Source: JBBDIJ01 sp040880485 (lineage in GTDB: Bacteria; Bacteroidota; Rhodothermia; Balneolales; Balneolaceae). From it: a DNA stretch of 64,000 nucleotides. A program made the translations under genes and the position numbers. Under the pieces are notes generated by a model. The model saw only the letters and a program-made list of their open reading frames with translations. It did no database searches and was not told the origin of the DNA. Positions 43,632 through 53,208 of this stretch are shown one piece after another (the first letter of the stretch is position 1; the number at the start of each line of letters is the position of its first letter). The stretch covers positions 41,497 to 105,496 of the forward strand of contig JBBDIJ010000013.1 of the NCBI GenBank assembly GCA_040880485.1, read 5' to 3'.

Positions 43632-46600
43632 TCACTCTACATAGAGAATGCCCTGCATGGTGCGCCAGTGTCCGGGAATGGTACAGATGAAAGGATACTC
43701 ACCTGGCTCCTCGGGAACGGTGAACTCCAGCACATACTGCTCTCCCGCTTCAACCACAGGTGTGTTCTCCAGGACGTCCGACGTTTCCGGAATATACTGA
43801 CGCTGAAGCGCAGTCCCTGCAGCCAGCATGGCATCCGCCATCTCACCTACCGAGGTGGTTGTCCCCGGTCGGATGATCAGTAGATTGTGCTGCATATGGT
43901 CCGTATTCGTAAAGACGATGCGGATCCGCTCTCCGGCGGTCGCATGCAGCTCCTCGACGTCGAAACGGAGGATATCGGGCTGAACCCCGACCTCAATCAC
44001 ACGTACATCATCATCGGCAACCTCCTCCTCCGTGTCGGCACTTATAAAGTCCTCGGCACCCACGACTTCGGCGACGATCTGAACCACACCGGTTAGAGTG
44101 GCCGTTCGGTCGGGCCCGAGTTCGTAAATAACCACATCATCAAATAGAATTTCACCTGTAGACTGCCCCCAGCCACCGATCAAGAGGTTATACTCACCGG
44201 TGCCACTGTTCTCCATCAGAACCGACCGTTCCACATAGGTCCAGTCGTTGGTCCCGGACACCGCTGGTGTTTTTCCCGCTTCCGGCGAGAGTCCCTGAAC
44301 ATTGAACTGGGCACCAAAACCGGTCGTGTTCTCTATATTGTTCGTCTTGATCCACCCGCCAACCAGGTAACGATGATTTTCCTGATGGTCAAATTGGCCA
44401 TACCAGCTTGCATCGGCACCGTTTTCGGAGACGATACGAAGGGCATTGCCCCCTTCGCGACCTTCCCCTTCTGCAACAGAGTATTGAACCTGTCCGCTAT
44501 AGGTACGGGTTTGCCAGCCGACAGGATTTCCATCTCCATCCAGTTCCTCGAATGAGTGGTTGGATAGAAGGTTCACCAGTTCGGCCTCTTCTTCCGAATC
44601 CGTATCGATCAGATCATCCGCATTGCTGTACGCTTCCAAAAACCCTTCGCTGTGCGTAACCGCGGCCAGGGAGCTCGCTTCACGAATCCAGCGCTGCTCA
44701 ATGCGATCTTCGTTGTTCAATACATCGAGAATGGCATGACCAGCCTCGATGGAAGCAGGCATCTCGATAAGAACTTCCAGCGCCGCCAAAACGACATGCA
44801 GGTTTTCGTCCGACAGCAGCCCTGCATCCAGAATCGCCTGAACAGAGGCGTCTGTTTTCGGCAGTACTTTGACCGCATTCTGACGAACATAGGGTGAACG
44901 ATGATTCAGGGCATCTCTGGCCGCCTCTGTTGCATCCGAGTCATCCGTGTCCAGCGCGCCCAGGCCGTGAAGCGTCCAGAGTCCATGAATAACCCCAACA
45001 TTCAGGCCGGTCTCCTCTTCCACACTTCGGTCACGTACCAGCGAAATGAGTTCGGAAACCACATCGGTCTCACCCCTCTCTACCAACAGGCGTTGAGCAT
45101 GTTTTCTCCAGAACATATTGTCATGATTCAGAGTCTGAACAAGCTCTCCCGCACTGGCATTCTCCAGACTGAAAGGCTCTTTCTCGTCCGCCTTTTCGTA
45201 AACGATACGGTAGATCCGTCCGTGCTCCGTATCTCTGAGTGGATTGGCATAGGCATTACCGGGTGCGGCGCTCTGCTGGCCACCTGCCGGATTGTGCTGA
45301 AGTACGTAGTTATACCAATCCGCCACCCAGACATGGCCGTCCGGGCCCACCTCTGTGACGACAGGAGCAAAATATTGATCGTCGCTGGAGACCAGGTTTC
45401 TCGGGTTGTGCCCGCGATAGCTGGAACCCTCCTCTTCAAACAGGAACTCACCGATGATGTGCCCCGTTGGCTCTGTTACAAAAGCAGTGCGGTTCCAGTA
45501 CCGTGAAGGCCACTCCCGGGCGGTGTAGGTCCCGTGGCCAGCAGCCGCTGTGTATCCTCCTAAAAAGTCTACCTGCCTGTACTCCCTCGTGATCGTAATC
45601 ATGCGGAAGTTATTGATCAGGCTCTCTGTGACCGACGGAGTCAGCTCCTCAATCGCGTCGTAGTGGCGCTGAGACAGTGGCAAGAAGGAGCTTGGATTTC
45701 CGTTTGCAGTAGATATGAACGCTCCGCCCTGTTCACTGAATCCGAGGCCCCACGTGTTGTTATTGGTTCGTCGTAGATATTCCAGCTCCGAACCATCCGG
45801 ACGGAAACGATAGACGCCCATGCTAAACTGATGCTGCTGACCGCCAACCGTGCCGTTAAAGCCAGCGTATCCGAGAACACCCCAGATCCAGTTGTCCAGG
45901 CCGTAGTGCAGGTTGCTGGGCCCGGCATGGGTATCCCACTGGTTCCACCCTTCGAAGAGCACTTCCCTGACGTCCGCTTTGCCGTCTCCTGTGGTATCCT
46001 TCAAAAAGAGTGTTTCCGGAGCCTGGTGGACAATCACTCCTCCATCATAGAAGGTGAGGCTTGTTGGCACGTTGAACCCGCCTGCAAATTCGGTAAACGA
46101 ATCGGCACGTCCATCTCCATTGGTGTCTTCCAGGATCATAATCTTATCCTTTCCTCCACCATCTTCCAGAAATTCACGTGTATAGGGGTACTCGACCGAT
46201 TCCACTACCCAGAGACGACCCTTCTCGTCCCAGTTCATGGCAATCGGATTCACGATATCGGGTTCGGAGGCAAAAAGTTCGACCCGAAAGTCTGCCGGTA
46301 ATACCATCCGTTTCATCGACTCTTCCGGAGAAATCGGGAGCTGCTTTCGCTCTGTTTCCCGCTGTCCCGCTTCACGGTCGGTTTGAGTGGGAGGGAATGG
46401 TACATTCTGCTCTTCAAATTCGAACGGGTTGCTCACTTCCCTGGACGCCATCGCTTCCTCAACATCCTGTCGGGCCGCCCAGCGAATCCCCCTCTCCATC
46501 AGTTCCCTGAAACCGGGATTTTGCCAGGTTCTTCCATCATGTCCCCAGGCCGTGTAGAAGACACGCCCCTCTCCGTGCGTGCGAACCCAGGTCCAGGGTT

Positions 46601-47231
46601 CATCTTCCCGGTAACTTAGAACGGTCCGGTTCTCCTCGTTATGGTCCGAGTGTACATAGGTTTCATCCCAGCTTTCAAAGGGTTCGAACCCTTGCATGAT
46701 TTCGTGAGCCGGTTCAACAATTCTGGTGGTAAAAACTTCGCCACCGTGTGATTCGAACTGCCCTCCGACCAGAGCGATAAACTCATCCGAGTTTGTAAAA
46801 TTGGCCGATGCGGAGTGAACCGGTACAAATCCTCCTCCCCTGTTCACATAGTCGAGTAGCCCGTCCAACTGCTCCTCGGAGATCTCCGGATGATTCGCAT
46901 AAAGAAGTACCGCATCATAGCGGGACAAATTCTGAATATTCAGTTCGTCCAGATCGTCCGAATAGAAGAGCTCAATCCCGCGATCAAGCATGTAAGTAGC
47001 CAGGTGCTCGAGTCGCTGGATCGGCTGATGGCCACGGTCGTCTCCGATAAAGAGCACTTTGAGTTCCTCCCGGTCGGGTTCAAAGACTCTCATTTCAATC
47101 TGTTCCCGAGGGCCACAGGAGGCCAGGAAAAGTCCTGAAATAACAAATATAAAGCTATATCTGAGCAGCCTTTGCAGGCTATTTGCCGGTTTTACACTCC
47201 CGGCTTGACGTACGAATGTAAATGAATGCAT
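43632..47231 (-). CDS. Giant lipoprotein: ThuA-like, PVC-type dehydrogenase propeller, HEAT-like, carbohydrate-binding and cupredoxin domains
   Basis: About 1199 residues from the ATG at 47229-47231, giving a lipoprotein signal (RYSFIFVISGLFLASC); an upstream extension to 47294 is rejected. In order: a ThuA/glutamine-amidotransferase-like domain (about 50-260; VLFIGDDRGHQPIQRLEHL, FYTAWGHDGRTW); a membrane-bound dehydrogenase propeller (about 310-690; RLWVVESVEYPYT, WIWGVLGYAGFNGTVGG, VWVADWYNYVLQHNPA); HEAT-type helical repeats (about 700-850); a beta-sandwich resembling a carbohydrate-binding module (about 880-1020); and a C-terminal plastocyanin-like domain with copper ligands in HNLLII and FICTIPGHWRTMQG. 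The usual cytochrome c module is missing and the cupredoxin may replace it as electron acceptor. Probably an envelope enzyme for sugar oxidation. Confidence 0.88.
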   Translation of the reverse strand: MHSFTFVRQAGSVKPANSLQRLLRYSFIFVISGLFLASCGPREQIEMRVFEPDREELKVLFIGDDRGHQPIQRLEHLATYMLDRGIELFYSDDLDELNIQNLSRYDAVLLYANHPEISEEQLDGLLDYVNRGGGFVPVHSASANFTNSDEFIALVGGQFESHGGEVFTTRIVEPAHEIMQGFEPFESWDETYVHSDHNEENRTVLSYREDEPWTWVRTHGEGRVFYTAWGHDGRTWQNPGFRELMERGIRWAARQDVEEAMASREVSNPFEFEEQNVPFPPTQTDREAGQRETERKQLPISPEESMKRMVLPADFRVELFASEPDIVNPIAMNWDEKGRLWVVESVEYPYTREFLEDGGGKDKIMILEDTNGDGRADSFTEFAGGFNVPTSLTFYDGGVIVHQAPETLFLKDTTGDGKADVREVLFEGWNQWDTHAGPSNLHYGLDNWIWGVLGYAGFNGTVGGQQHQFSMGVYRFRPDGSELEYLRRTNNNTWGLGFSEQGGAFISTANGNPSSFLPLSQRHYDAIEELTPSVTESLINNFRMITITREYRQVDFLGGYTAAAGHGTYTAREWPSRYWNRTAFVTEPTGHIIGEFLFEEEGSSYRGHNPRNLVSSDDQYFAPVVTEVGPDGHVWVADWYNYVLQHNPAGGQQSAAPGNAYANPLRDTEHGRIYRIVYEKADEKEPFSLENASAGELVQTLNHDNMFWRKHAQRLLVERGETDVVSELISLVRDRSVEEETGLNVGVIHGLWTLHGLGALDTDDSDATEAARDALNHRSPYVRQNAVKVLPKTDASVQAILDAGLLSDENLHVVLAALEVLIEMPASIEAGHAILDVLNNEDRIEQRWIREASSLAAVTHSEGFLEAYSNADDLIDTDSEEEAELVNLLSNHSFEELDGDGNPVGWQTRTYSGQVQYSVAEGEGREGGNALRIVSENGADASWYGQFDHQENHRYLVGGWIKTNNIENTTGFGAQFNVQGLSPEAGKTPAVSGTNDWTYVERSVLMENSGTGEYNLLIGGWGQSTGEILFDDVVIYELGPDRTATLTGVVQIVAEVVGAEDFISADTEEEVADDDVRVIEVGVQPDILRFDVEELHATAGERIRIVFTNTDHMQHNLLIIRPGTTTSVGEMADAMLAAGTALQRQYIPETSDVLENTPVVEAGEQYVLEFTVPEEPGEYPFICTIPGHWRTMQGILYVE

Positions 47232-47390
47232 AGAACTGAACGATTTCGAGCGTGGGTTAAACAGGCGCCCTCTTCGGGGCGCAAGACAAGGCACTGACCT
47301 TCCTTTTTTATGAACCTTTAAAGTAAACCTTTTTTCAATGATCGAAAACCGAAAGGCTCCGGGACCTTGCCAGAATTCCTGACATACGTT

Positions 47391-48395
47391 TCACCGAAAC
47401 TGGGAGAATTTTGGAACGAGACGATTTGTAGCAGGTTCGCGGGTCATCTCTGCACCGTTTTGCTGCTGTTGCTGTTCATCACACTCGGTCATCCGAAGGT
47501 CATCTCCCCACCAGCAGGTCACACCGTACCAGTCCAGCATGTATCCCACCCCGGTGTCTGTGTTCCAGTACAGGCCGAATGAGTTCTCCTCCTGGTTGTC
47601 GTAGTCCAGTGCAGCTCTGGCAGCATACTCTTCATCATCCCAATAATAGGCCTCTTGAAAGGAGAAGTTGTGCTCCGGCCCGGACTGGTCATACTCTAAC
47701 GAGAACTGCCAGGCCTCTCCAAACTCCTCATCGATTTCACTCACAAGTATTGAGAAGGAGGTGCTGTTCGTTTGGGATGCGTCCCACTCCATCTCAATGA
47801 AAGGTATACCCTCGGGTTGCTCCGGATCCGGGATAAAGAAATCGAACTGTCCGGTTAGATGATCTTCCGAAACAACCCCACTCAACAGCACAAAGTCTTC
47901 AATGGAACCAAAATCATGATCTTCGGCAGTCACCAAAAACTCCCATGTAAACTGTCCGGTACCGGGCCCTGGCGTTGCAGTTACTGTGGCCTCAAAATCG
48001 ATCGTGCTTTCAGTCTCTTCATCCGGAACATCCCCGCTGAAACTCCAGACCCAGCTGTTGCCTTGCTGCTCGGCATCACTTCCCGAAGTGAGGGATAAGA
48101 AAATAGATGGGATCATCAGCACCTCATCATCCATTCCCATCCCCATCTCCATCACCATGCTTTGAGCTTGCATGTAAACAGAAAAGTCTTCCGGATTTTC
48201 CGGTTCGGAGGGAATCTGGTTCTCTTCAAAATAACTGAAATCAAGGTCAATTGCCTCAAGTGTAGGTACAGCCGGAGCCTCGTCCAACCCATCCAGCTCG
48301 TCTGAGAGTGGATCCTCTTCACACGCCTGAAAAAGAGTGAGTGATGACGCGAATAAGAGCGCAAACAGTGCAAATTTTTGTATCATTTTACTCAT
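47391..48395 (-). CDS. Secreted lipoprotein of unknown function, paralogue 1
   Basis: 334 residues; AGGAGG lies 7 nt before the ATG at 48393-48395. A lipoprotein signal (FALFALLFASSLTLFQAC) leads into a very acidic linker and a beta-rich body with SFSGDVPDEETESTIDFEAT, LSGVVSEDHLTGQFDFF and a C-terminal TCWWGDDLRMTEC. The same layout occurs in the next gene (48627-49562), so the two are tandem duplicates that have diverged. No known domain is recognised. The C-terminus after the second Cys (QQQQQ and beyond) is probably disordered. It follows paralogue 2 downstream of a terminator, so it is likely transcribed separately. Confidence 0.8.
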   Translation of the reverse strand: MSKMIQKFALFALLFASSLTLFQACEEDPLSDELDGLDEAPAVPTLEAIDLDFSYFEENQIPSEPENPEDFSVYMQAQSMVMEMGMGMDDEVLMIPSIFLSLTSGSDAEQQGNSWVWSFSGDVPDEETESTIDFEATVTATPGPGTGQFTWEFLVTAEDHDFGSIEDFVLLSGVVSEDHLTGQFDFFIPDPEQPEGIPFIEMEWDASQTNSTSFSILVSEIDEEFGEAWQFSLEYDQSGPEHNFSFQEAYYWDDEEYAARAALDYDNQEENSFGLYWNTDTGVGYMLDWYGVTCWWGDDLRMTECDEQQQQQNGAEMTREPATNRLVPKFSQFR

Positions 48396-48548
48396 AATAG
48401 AAACCTCCTGACAGAGTGTTGTAATGAGGATTAACCCACATCATGATGCGGGATATTATACAATTCATTCATACTCAACAACCTTTTTTTGAAGGATTCA
48501 TATATGTGCACACTGTGTCATATGCTTTCCGGTTATTGACTGTACGAT

Positions 48549-48581
48549 AAAAAAAAGCCTGCAGTGAATACCACTACAGGC
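48549..48581 (-). terminator. Rho-independent terminator of the paralogue-2 lipoprotein gene
   Basis: On the minus strand GCCTGTAGTG and CACTGCAGGC (48557-48566 with 48572-48581) form a 10-bp stem with one mismatch and a 5-nt loop, followed by eight T residues. It lies 46 bp behind the stop of the gene at 48627. Confidence 0.85.
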
Positions 48582-48626
48582 CCTTATAATCTGATCCGGA
48601 GCGAATCCGGAATGGTGTAAATTCAC

Positions 48627-49562
48627 CTATTGCGTTGTGGCTTGACCCTCTTCACACTGGGTGACCCGGAGATCCTCTCCCCATTGGCAGATATTTCCAT
48701 TCGGATGTATAATAGATCCGGTTCCGGTATTTGTATTCCACATCACTTCAAAAGTTACAAGCTCTTCATTCATGACAGCCTCACCACTTTCGATGGCGAC
48801 CATTCCCTCAACCAGACTGAAGGTAAAATCATCACCATTCTGTTCGTAGTGAAATTCGGCAAGATAGGCCTCGTCTGCCTCCTCACCTTCAGGAACGTCA
48901 CCGATGCTCAGTGTTGTAACCGTAAAGCCGGACTCCTGGATATCTGTGTAGTCCCACTCCGATTCAAGTGAGGGAAGGTTCTCAGGAACAGCATCATCCG
49001 GAGAGAAAAGACTCCAGCTGCCTGTGAGGTTATCCTCGGCAACAGAACCGCTCATCAGTACGTGATCTGAAATCGGACCATACTGGGGATGAGTAGCATC
49101 GATTGCAAATTCCCAGTTGATAAGGCTGGCCTGGGTACCTGGAGATGCTGTGATGGTGGCCGTAAAATCTACGGTCTCTCCGGTCCCTTCATCCGGATAA
49201 TCTCCTGTGAAGTTCCAGACCCAGTTGTTGTTCTGCTGCTCTCCTTCCTGTCCGGTAGAGAGAGCCAAAAAGGTTTGAGGAAGTGCCAATGCACCCTCTA
49301 CTCCCTGCGACACACCCAGTACAAAAGCTTGTGCTTCGGAATAGGGCCCAAAATCTTCCGGATTTTCAGGGTCCTCAGGAACCTGGTTCGTTTCAAAATA
49401 GCTGCCGTCCACTGTAATCGCTTCAAAAGAGGGAAGATCAGGTTGCTCCGTCTCTTCATCAGGTTGCTCCGAAAGCGGATCGTCTTCACACGCCTGGAAC
49501 AGAAACAGACTGCTCACGGCAATTAATATCAGTGTGGTGTAGTGTTGTAGTGATCTGAGCAT
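48627..49562 (-). CDS. Secreted lipoprotein of unknown function, paralogue 2
   Basis: 311 residues from the ATG at 49560-49562, preceded by GGAG about 9 nt upstream; a longer frame to 49592 is less likely. Signal peptide ILIAVSSLFLFQAC with an SPII cysteine, then an acidic linker (CEDDPLSEQ) mirroring CEEDPLSDE in paralogue 1. Shared landmarks are YFETNQVPEDPENPEDF, NWVWNFTGDYPDEG, LMSGSVAEDNLTGSW and the closing ICQWGEDLRVTQC pair of cysteines. No function is known. The 318-bp gap upstream (49563-49880) contains no gene; it should hold the promoters of this gene and the divergent nitrilase gene. Confidence 0.8.
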   Translation of the reverse strand: MLRSLQHYTTLILIAVSSLFLFQACEDDPLSEQPDEETEQPDLPSFEAITVDGSYFETNQVPEDPENPEDFGPYSEAQAFVLGVSQGVEGALALPQTFLALSTGQEGEQQNNNWVWNFTGDYPDEGTGETVDFTATITASPGTQASLINWEFAIDATHPQYGPISDHVLMSGSVAEDNLTGSWSLFSPDDAVPENLPSLESEWDYTDIQESGFTVTTLSIGDVPEGEEADEAYLAEFHYEQNGDDFTFSLVEGMVAIESGEAVMNEELVTFEVMWNTNTGTGSIIHPNGNICQWGEDLRVTQCEEGQATTQ

Positions 49563-49880
49563 ATGAACTCTCCAAACAGTTTGATTAGACATTGAGTTTA
49601 TGTGTATATCCTCGTAGGATGTAATGCACTAATTATACTACAGATATAGATTTAATTCAAGTGAATTGCCGTTTCAATTTCGGGTGCTGCAAGTTCCGAC
49701 ATTTATGGACTTGCACGCTTGAATTACCCCGTAAAGGAAACTTTTCTGTAAAAATGAATTCCCCCCACGAGTTTTGTATTTTCATAAATGCAGATCGAGT
49801 CTGGAGCCAGCCTGCCGACCGGCACCATTTTCGCAAGAGTGCACCAAAATCCATGAGCATCATACCAAACGTCGTTCACT

Positions 49881-50693
49881 ATGTCTTCATTCATTGCCGC
49901 CGCCATACAACTGAACAGTCAGCCCGATATTGAGAATAACCTCGATTCGGCCCGAAAGTGGGTTCGAAATGCGGCAAGGGAGGGAGCCGTATTCATAGGG
50001 CTGCCCGAACATTTCGCATGGCTCGGAGACGAAAATGGACGTCTTGAACTTGCCGGGGAGATCTCCGATCATGCCGAAACGGTACTTGCTGAGTGGGCGC
50101 GGGAATTTGGAGTCTATCTTCTCGGAGGCGGCTATCCGGTTCCTTCAAAAAGCGGACGGGTGTTTAATCGTGCCTCCCTGTTCAACCCAAGCGGAGAAAA
50201 AGTACTGGAGTACAACAAAATGCACTTGTTCGACGTCGAACTCTCCAGAGAGGAGAGATACCTCGAATCCGGAGTGGTGGAAGCGGGCAGTGATGTCCCT
50301 CCGGTCTACGATGCGGGCCGGTTGGCCCGAATCGGCCTTTCCATCTGCTACGACGTACGTTTTCCCGAGTTCTATCGAAAACTGGCTGCAGACGGTGCAG
50401 AACTTCTGACAGTACCATCCGCATTTACCCGCCCAACCGGAAGAGCTCACTGGGAAGTTCTGCTCCGCGCCCGCGCCATTGAAAATACTTCATTTGTTCT
50501 CGCTCCAGCCCAAACAGGCCGGCACGGGAAGAACCGTTACACTTACGGACACTCTCTTATTATCGATCCGTGGGGTGCGATTTTGGCAGACGGGGGAGAG
50601 GAACCCGGGATGATCACGGCCGAGATCGACCTCAACCGGCTGGAAAAAGTTCGGAAAAAACTTCCTTCACTCAAACACCGCCAGCTGTTATAG
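49881..50693 (+). CDS. Carbon-nitrogen hydrolase of the Nit1 group
   Basis: 270 residues. The nitrilase-superfamily triad is Glu43 (GLPEHF), Lys113 (YNKMHLF) and Cys156 (SICYDVRFPE). The block YNKMHLFDVEL and the ending GHSLIIDPWG are those of the Nit1/Nit2 branch, whose members hydrolyse deaminated glutathione or omega-amides as repair enzymes. Cytosolic, no signal peptide. It ends on TAG and converges with the NlpC/P60 gene 19 bp further on. Other omega-amidase substrates are possible. Confidence 0.9.
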   Translation: MSSFIAAAIQLNSQPDIENNLDSARKWVRNAAREGAVFIGLPEHFAWLGDENGRLELAGEISDHAETVLAEWAREFGVYLLGGGYPVPSKSGRVFNRASLFNPSGEKVLEYNKMHLFDVELSREERYLESGVVEAGSDVPPVYDAGRLARIGLSICYDVRFPEFYRKLAADGAELLTVPSAFTRPTGRAHWEVLLRARAIENTSFVLAPAQTGRHGKNRYTYGHSLIIDPWGAILADGGEEPGMITAEIDLNRLEKVRKKLPSLKHRQLL

Positions 50694-50712
50694 CGGGTTT
50701 CGGGCACAACGA

Positions 50713-51213
50713 TTACATCACCCTGCGCGCCCCCAGGAAGCGTGTGACCCAGTAACGATCCTCCAGGCTGGATATCATCACACCCCCGGAAACACCAGCA
50801 TGAAGGAACTCGCCACTCTCCACGATGATGCCTACATGAAGGTCTCTTCGGGTCGTACGAAAGAAGACCAGATCTCCCGGCCTCATGGCATTTCTTCGAA
50901 TGCCACGACCCACGCGAAGCTGTTCCCTGGTATTACGGGGCAGCTCCACTTGAAAATGTTCGCTCATCACACGCTGTACAAATGCAGAACAGTCTACACC
51001 GGTAAGTGTACTGCCCCCTAACAGGTACGGAGTTCCCTCCCACTCCCTGTACGCCTCATACAGACGATCCTGTATGAGTGAACCGGGGCGCAGAGATGAA
51101 TCCTCACCGGACACACTCTGGCCGGCGATTCCGCATGAGATCAGGAATCCGGGTATCAGCAGACATAGAAAGGAGATCCTTGATGTGCGAATCGATGGTT
51201 CGATTCGGGCCAT
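50713..51213 (-). CDS. NlpC/P60 (C40) endopeptidase lipoprotein
   Basis: 166 residues from the ATG at 51211-51213; the open frame to 51522 runs antisense into pdxJ and is rejected. Lipoprotein signal SFLCLLIPGFLISC. The catalytic Cys is in LTGVDCSAFVQ, the His in DLHVGIIVESG and the third polar residue in the following FLHAGVSGGV. The GDLVFFRT strand is typical of the family. These enzymes cut gamma-D-Glu-DAP bonds in peptidoglycan stem peptides in the periplasm. It is divergent from pdxJ with 63 bp between starts. Confidence 0.9.
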   Translation of the reverse strand: MARIEPSIRTSRISFLCLLIPGFLISCGIAGQSVSGEDSSLRPGSLIQDRLYEAYREWEGTPYLLGGSTLTGVDCSAFVQRVMSEHFQVELPRNTREQLRVGRGIRRNAMRPGDLVFFRTTRRDLHVGIIVESGEFLHAGVSGGVMISSLEDRYWVTRFLGARRVM

Positions 51214-51276
51214 AACCGTACTATTTTCTGTAGCGATTGTGTATTTTCTGCATTTCCAGGTAAAATAACAAAAGAG

Positions 51277-52014
51277 ATGGATCTTCTTGTAAATATCGAC
51301 CATATCGCCACCCTTCGAAACGCCAGAGGTGAGGGGTATCCAGACCCGATTCAGGCCGCATCCGTTTGTGAAGAGGCGGGAGCCGCCGGTATCGTTTTTC
51401 ATTTGCGGAGCGACCGGCGTCATATCCGTGATGCCGATGTGTACCGCCTGAAGGAGAAGGTTCGCGGACGTCTGGACTTCGAAATGGCCGCTACTGCCGA
51501 GATGGTCAAAATTTGCAGCCAAATTGCCCCCGACCTGGCCACCCTGGTGCCGGAGAGCCGCGAAGAGCTGACCACAGAGGGCGGGCTCATTCTGAAACCC
51601 AAAGTCTGTAAGGACCTCTCTTCACGGGTTTTTCCCCCGTTGAAACGTGCAGGAGTCCGTATCTCCCTCTTTCTGGACCCCAACCCGAACGATATTGAAC
51701 AGGCCGCTTCCATCGGTGCCGATGCGATTGAGCTGCATACCGGAACGTACGCCAACGCAGAGGAGGGCCCCTCCAGAGATGCTGAGCTCGAACGCTTGAA
51801 AATAGCGGCGGAGCAGGCTCATCGACTTGGACTTCAGGTCAATGCAGGCCACGGTTTGAACCTGGACAACCTGCCCGCCCTCGTCGCTGCCGTTCCCTCC
51901 ATTACCGAGGTGAGCATCGGCCACGCACTGGTCTCCGATGCTCTTTTCATGGGTCTGGATTCAACAGTCCGGGCCTACCTGAAGATCCTTGAAATCGCAG
52001 GAAACCCCACCTGA
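51277..52014 (+). CDS. pdxJ: Pyridoxine 5'-phosphate synthase
   Basis: A 245-residue TIM barrel. Hallmarks: LLVNIDHIATLRNARGEGYPDP at the N-terminus (in two blocks), HLRSDRRHIRDADV, the catalytic Glu in LVPESREELTTEGG, ELHTGTYA and VNAGHGLNLDN. PdxJ joins 3-amino-1-hydroxyacetone phosphate with deoxyxylulose-5-phosphate to make pyridoxine 5'-phosphate. It supplies the PLP used by several enzymes coded nearby (alr, ornithine-type racemase, LysA). A purine-rich AAAAGAG precedes the ATG. Confidence 0.96.
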   Translation: MDLLVNIDHIATLRNARGEGYPDPIQAASVCEEAGAAGIVFHLRSDRRHIRDADVYRLKEKVRGRLDFEMAATAEMVKICSQIAPDLATLVPESREELTTEGGLILKPKVCKDLSSRVFPPLKRAGVRISLFLDPNPNDIEQAASIGADAIELHTGTYANAEEGPSRDAELERLKIAAEQAHRLGLQVNAGHGLNLDNLPALVAAVPSITEVSIGHALVSDALFMGLDSTVRAYLKILEIAGNPT

Positions 52015-52023
52015 AACAGGCTA

Positions 52024-53208
52024 TCAGGAGTCCCCGCCAAATACGAGTCTGGGAAGTTCGGAGGGCAGGCGGGTGAGCACTTCATAGTTCAGATTATTGG
52101 TCAGTTCGCCAAAGGAAGCCACGCTGATCTCCTGCTCGCCCTGTTTACCTATCAGAACGACTTCATCTCCCCTTTGCACCTGAGGCACATCGGTCACATC
52201 AATGGTTAACATATTCATATTCACCTGCCCCACTACTCTCACTCTTTCGCCACGTACCAGTACATGGCCGATGTTGGTCAGGTTCCGCCCGAATCCATGC
52301 GTGTACCCCACCGGAACCGTAGCGATCGTTTCGGGCCGGTTGGTCAGATAGATCGTTCCATACCCGACAAACTCTCCCTCGCCAACCTCCTTGACACTCA
52401 TCACCTTGCTACGCCACCTGATGACCCGTTCCAACGGGTTTTCCGTGAAGTCGTAGTCGTTCTTTCGCATCAACATATATACCTCCCGGCTGGGCCAGTA
52501 GCCATACTGGGCGATGCCGATCCGAACCATATCGTACCGGGTATCTGGATAGGCGAACGTAGCCGCAGAGCTGGCTGCATGCAGCAGAAACGGATCAAAC
52601 AGGCCGGAACGAAAACGGAATACCATTCGGCTGAATTTTCTCTTCTGTTCTTCGATGCGAACATGATTGGCGATACTCTCTGCACCGGCAAAGTGAGTGC
52701 AGACCCCTTCGACAGCAATCCACTCATGGTTCCGCTCGAGAGAGGCCAGAAGCTGATCCAACTCCTCCTCTTCGAACCCGATCCGGTTCATCCCCGTCTC
52801 CAGCTGAATGTGGACTCGAGCCCGCATTCCTGTTTTTATTGCTGCGGCTACTGCGCTCTCCAGCCTCCCCATTTCAAAGAGATAGAACGACACCCCCTGC
52901 TCCACAGCCCACTCTATCGCTTCATCGGCAATCATCCCCATGATCATCACATCACTCGCATCGCTGGTCCTGGCCTGCATCGCACGCCAGGCTTCATCGG
53001 CACTGAACACCGAGAAGTGGTCTATACCGCAACGCTCTGCCATCGGCAGAAAAGTGGAGATCCCGTGGCCGTAGGCATTTCCCTTGATCACCGAAGAGAG
53101 GCGCACACCTTTTCCAACTCCTTTTTTCAGGTAACTGATATTGTTTTGAAGGGCCTTTTGCGAAAGTTCGATCACCGAAGGCTGATACCTGAGATCTATC
53201 GATTCCAC
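52024..53208 (-). CDS. alr: Alanine racemase
   Basis: 394 residues from a GTG start at 53206-53208 with GGAGG 5-8 nt upstream; the start lies 13 bp inside the end of the M20 gene. PLP lysine 42 is in SSVIKGNAYGHG, the second catalytic Tyr is in the C-terminal beta domain (VGYTHGFGRNL), and MNMLTIDVTDVP is a family block. Makes D-alanine for peptidoglycan. Last gene of a six-gene minus-strand operon starting with a Na+ symporter; a second fold-III racemase is encoded in the same operon. Confidence 0.94.
   Translation of the reverse strand: MESIDLRYQPSVIELSQKALQNNISYLKKGVGKGVRLSSVIKGNAYGHGISTFLPMAERCGIDHFSVFSADEAWRAMQARTSDASDVMIMGMIADEAIEWAVEQGVSFYLFEMGRLESAVAAAIKTGMRARVHIQLETGMNRIGFEEEELDQLLASLERNHEWIAVEGVCTHFAGAESIANHVRIEEQKRKFSRMVFRFRSGLFDPFLLHAASSAATFAYPDTRYDMVRIGIAQYGYWPSREVYMLMRKNDYDFTENPLERVIRWRSKVMSVKEVGEGEFVGYGTIYLTNRPETIATVPVGYTHGFGRNLTNIGHVLVRGERVRVVGQVNMNMLTIDVTDVPQVQRGDEVVLIGKQGEQEISVASFGELTNNLNYEVLTRLPSELPRLVFGGDS

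Noticed and set aside
47268..47290. GC-rich hairpin GCGCCC/GGGCGC as a terminator of paralogue 1
   Set aside because: The stem is good but no T-run follows on the transcribed strand; it could equally be leader structure of the giant lipoprotein gene.
12661..50693. Global reassignment of TAG to an amino acid as the explanation of the two in-frame amber codons
   Set aside because: TAG is the natural stop of several intact genes here (oxoprolinase, VOC protein, PGI/PMI, HPr, GlmU-like protein, nitrilase, antitoxin), and reading through would add unrelated tails. Only local suppression or mutation remains possible.
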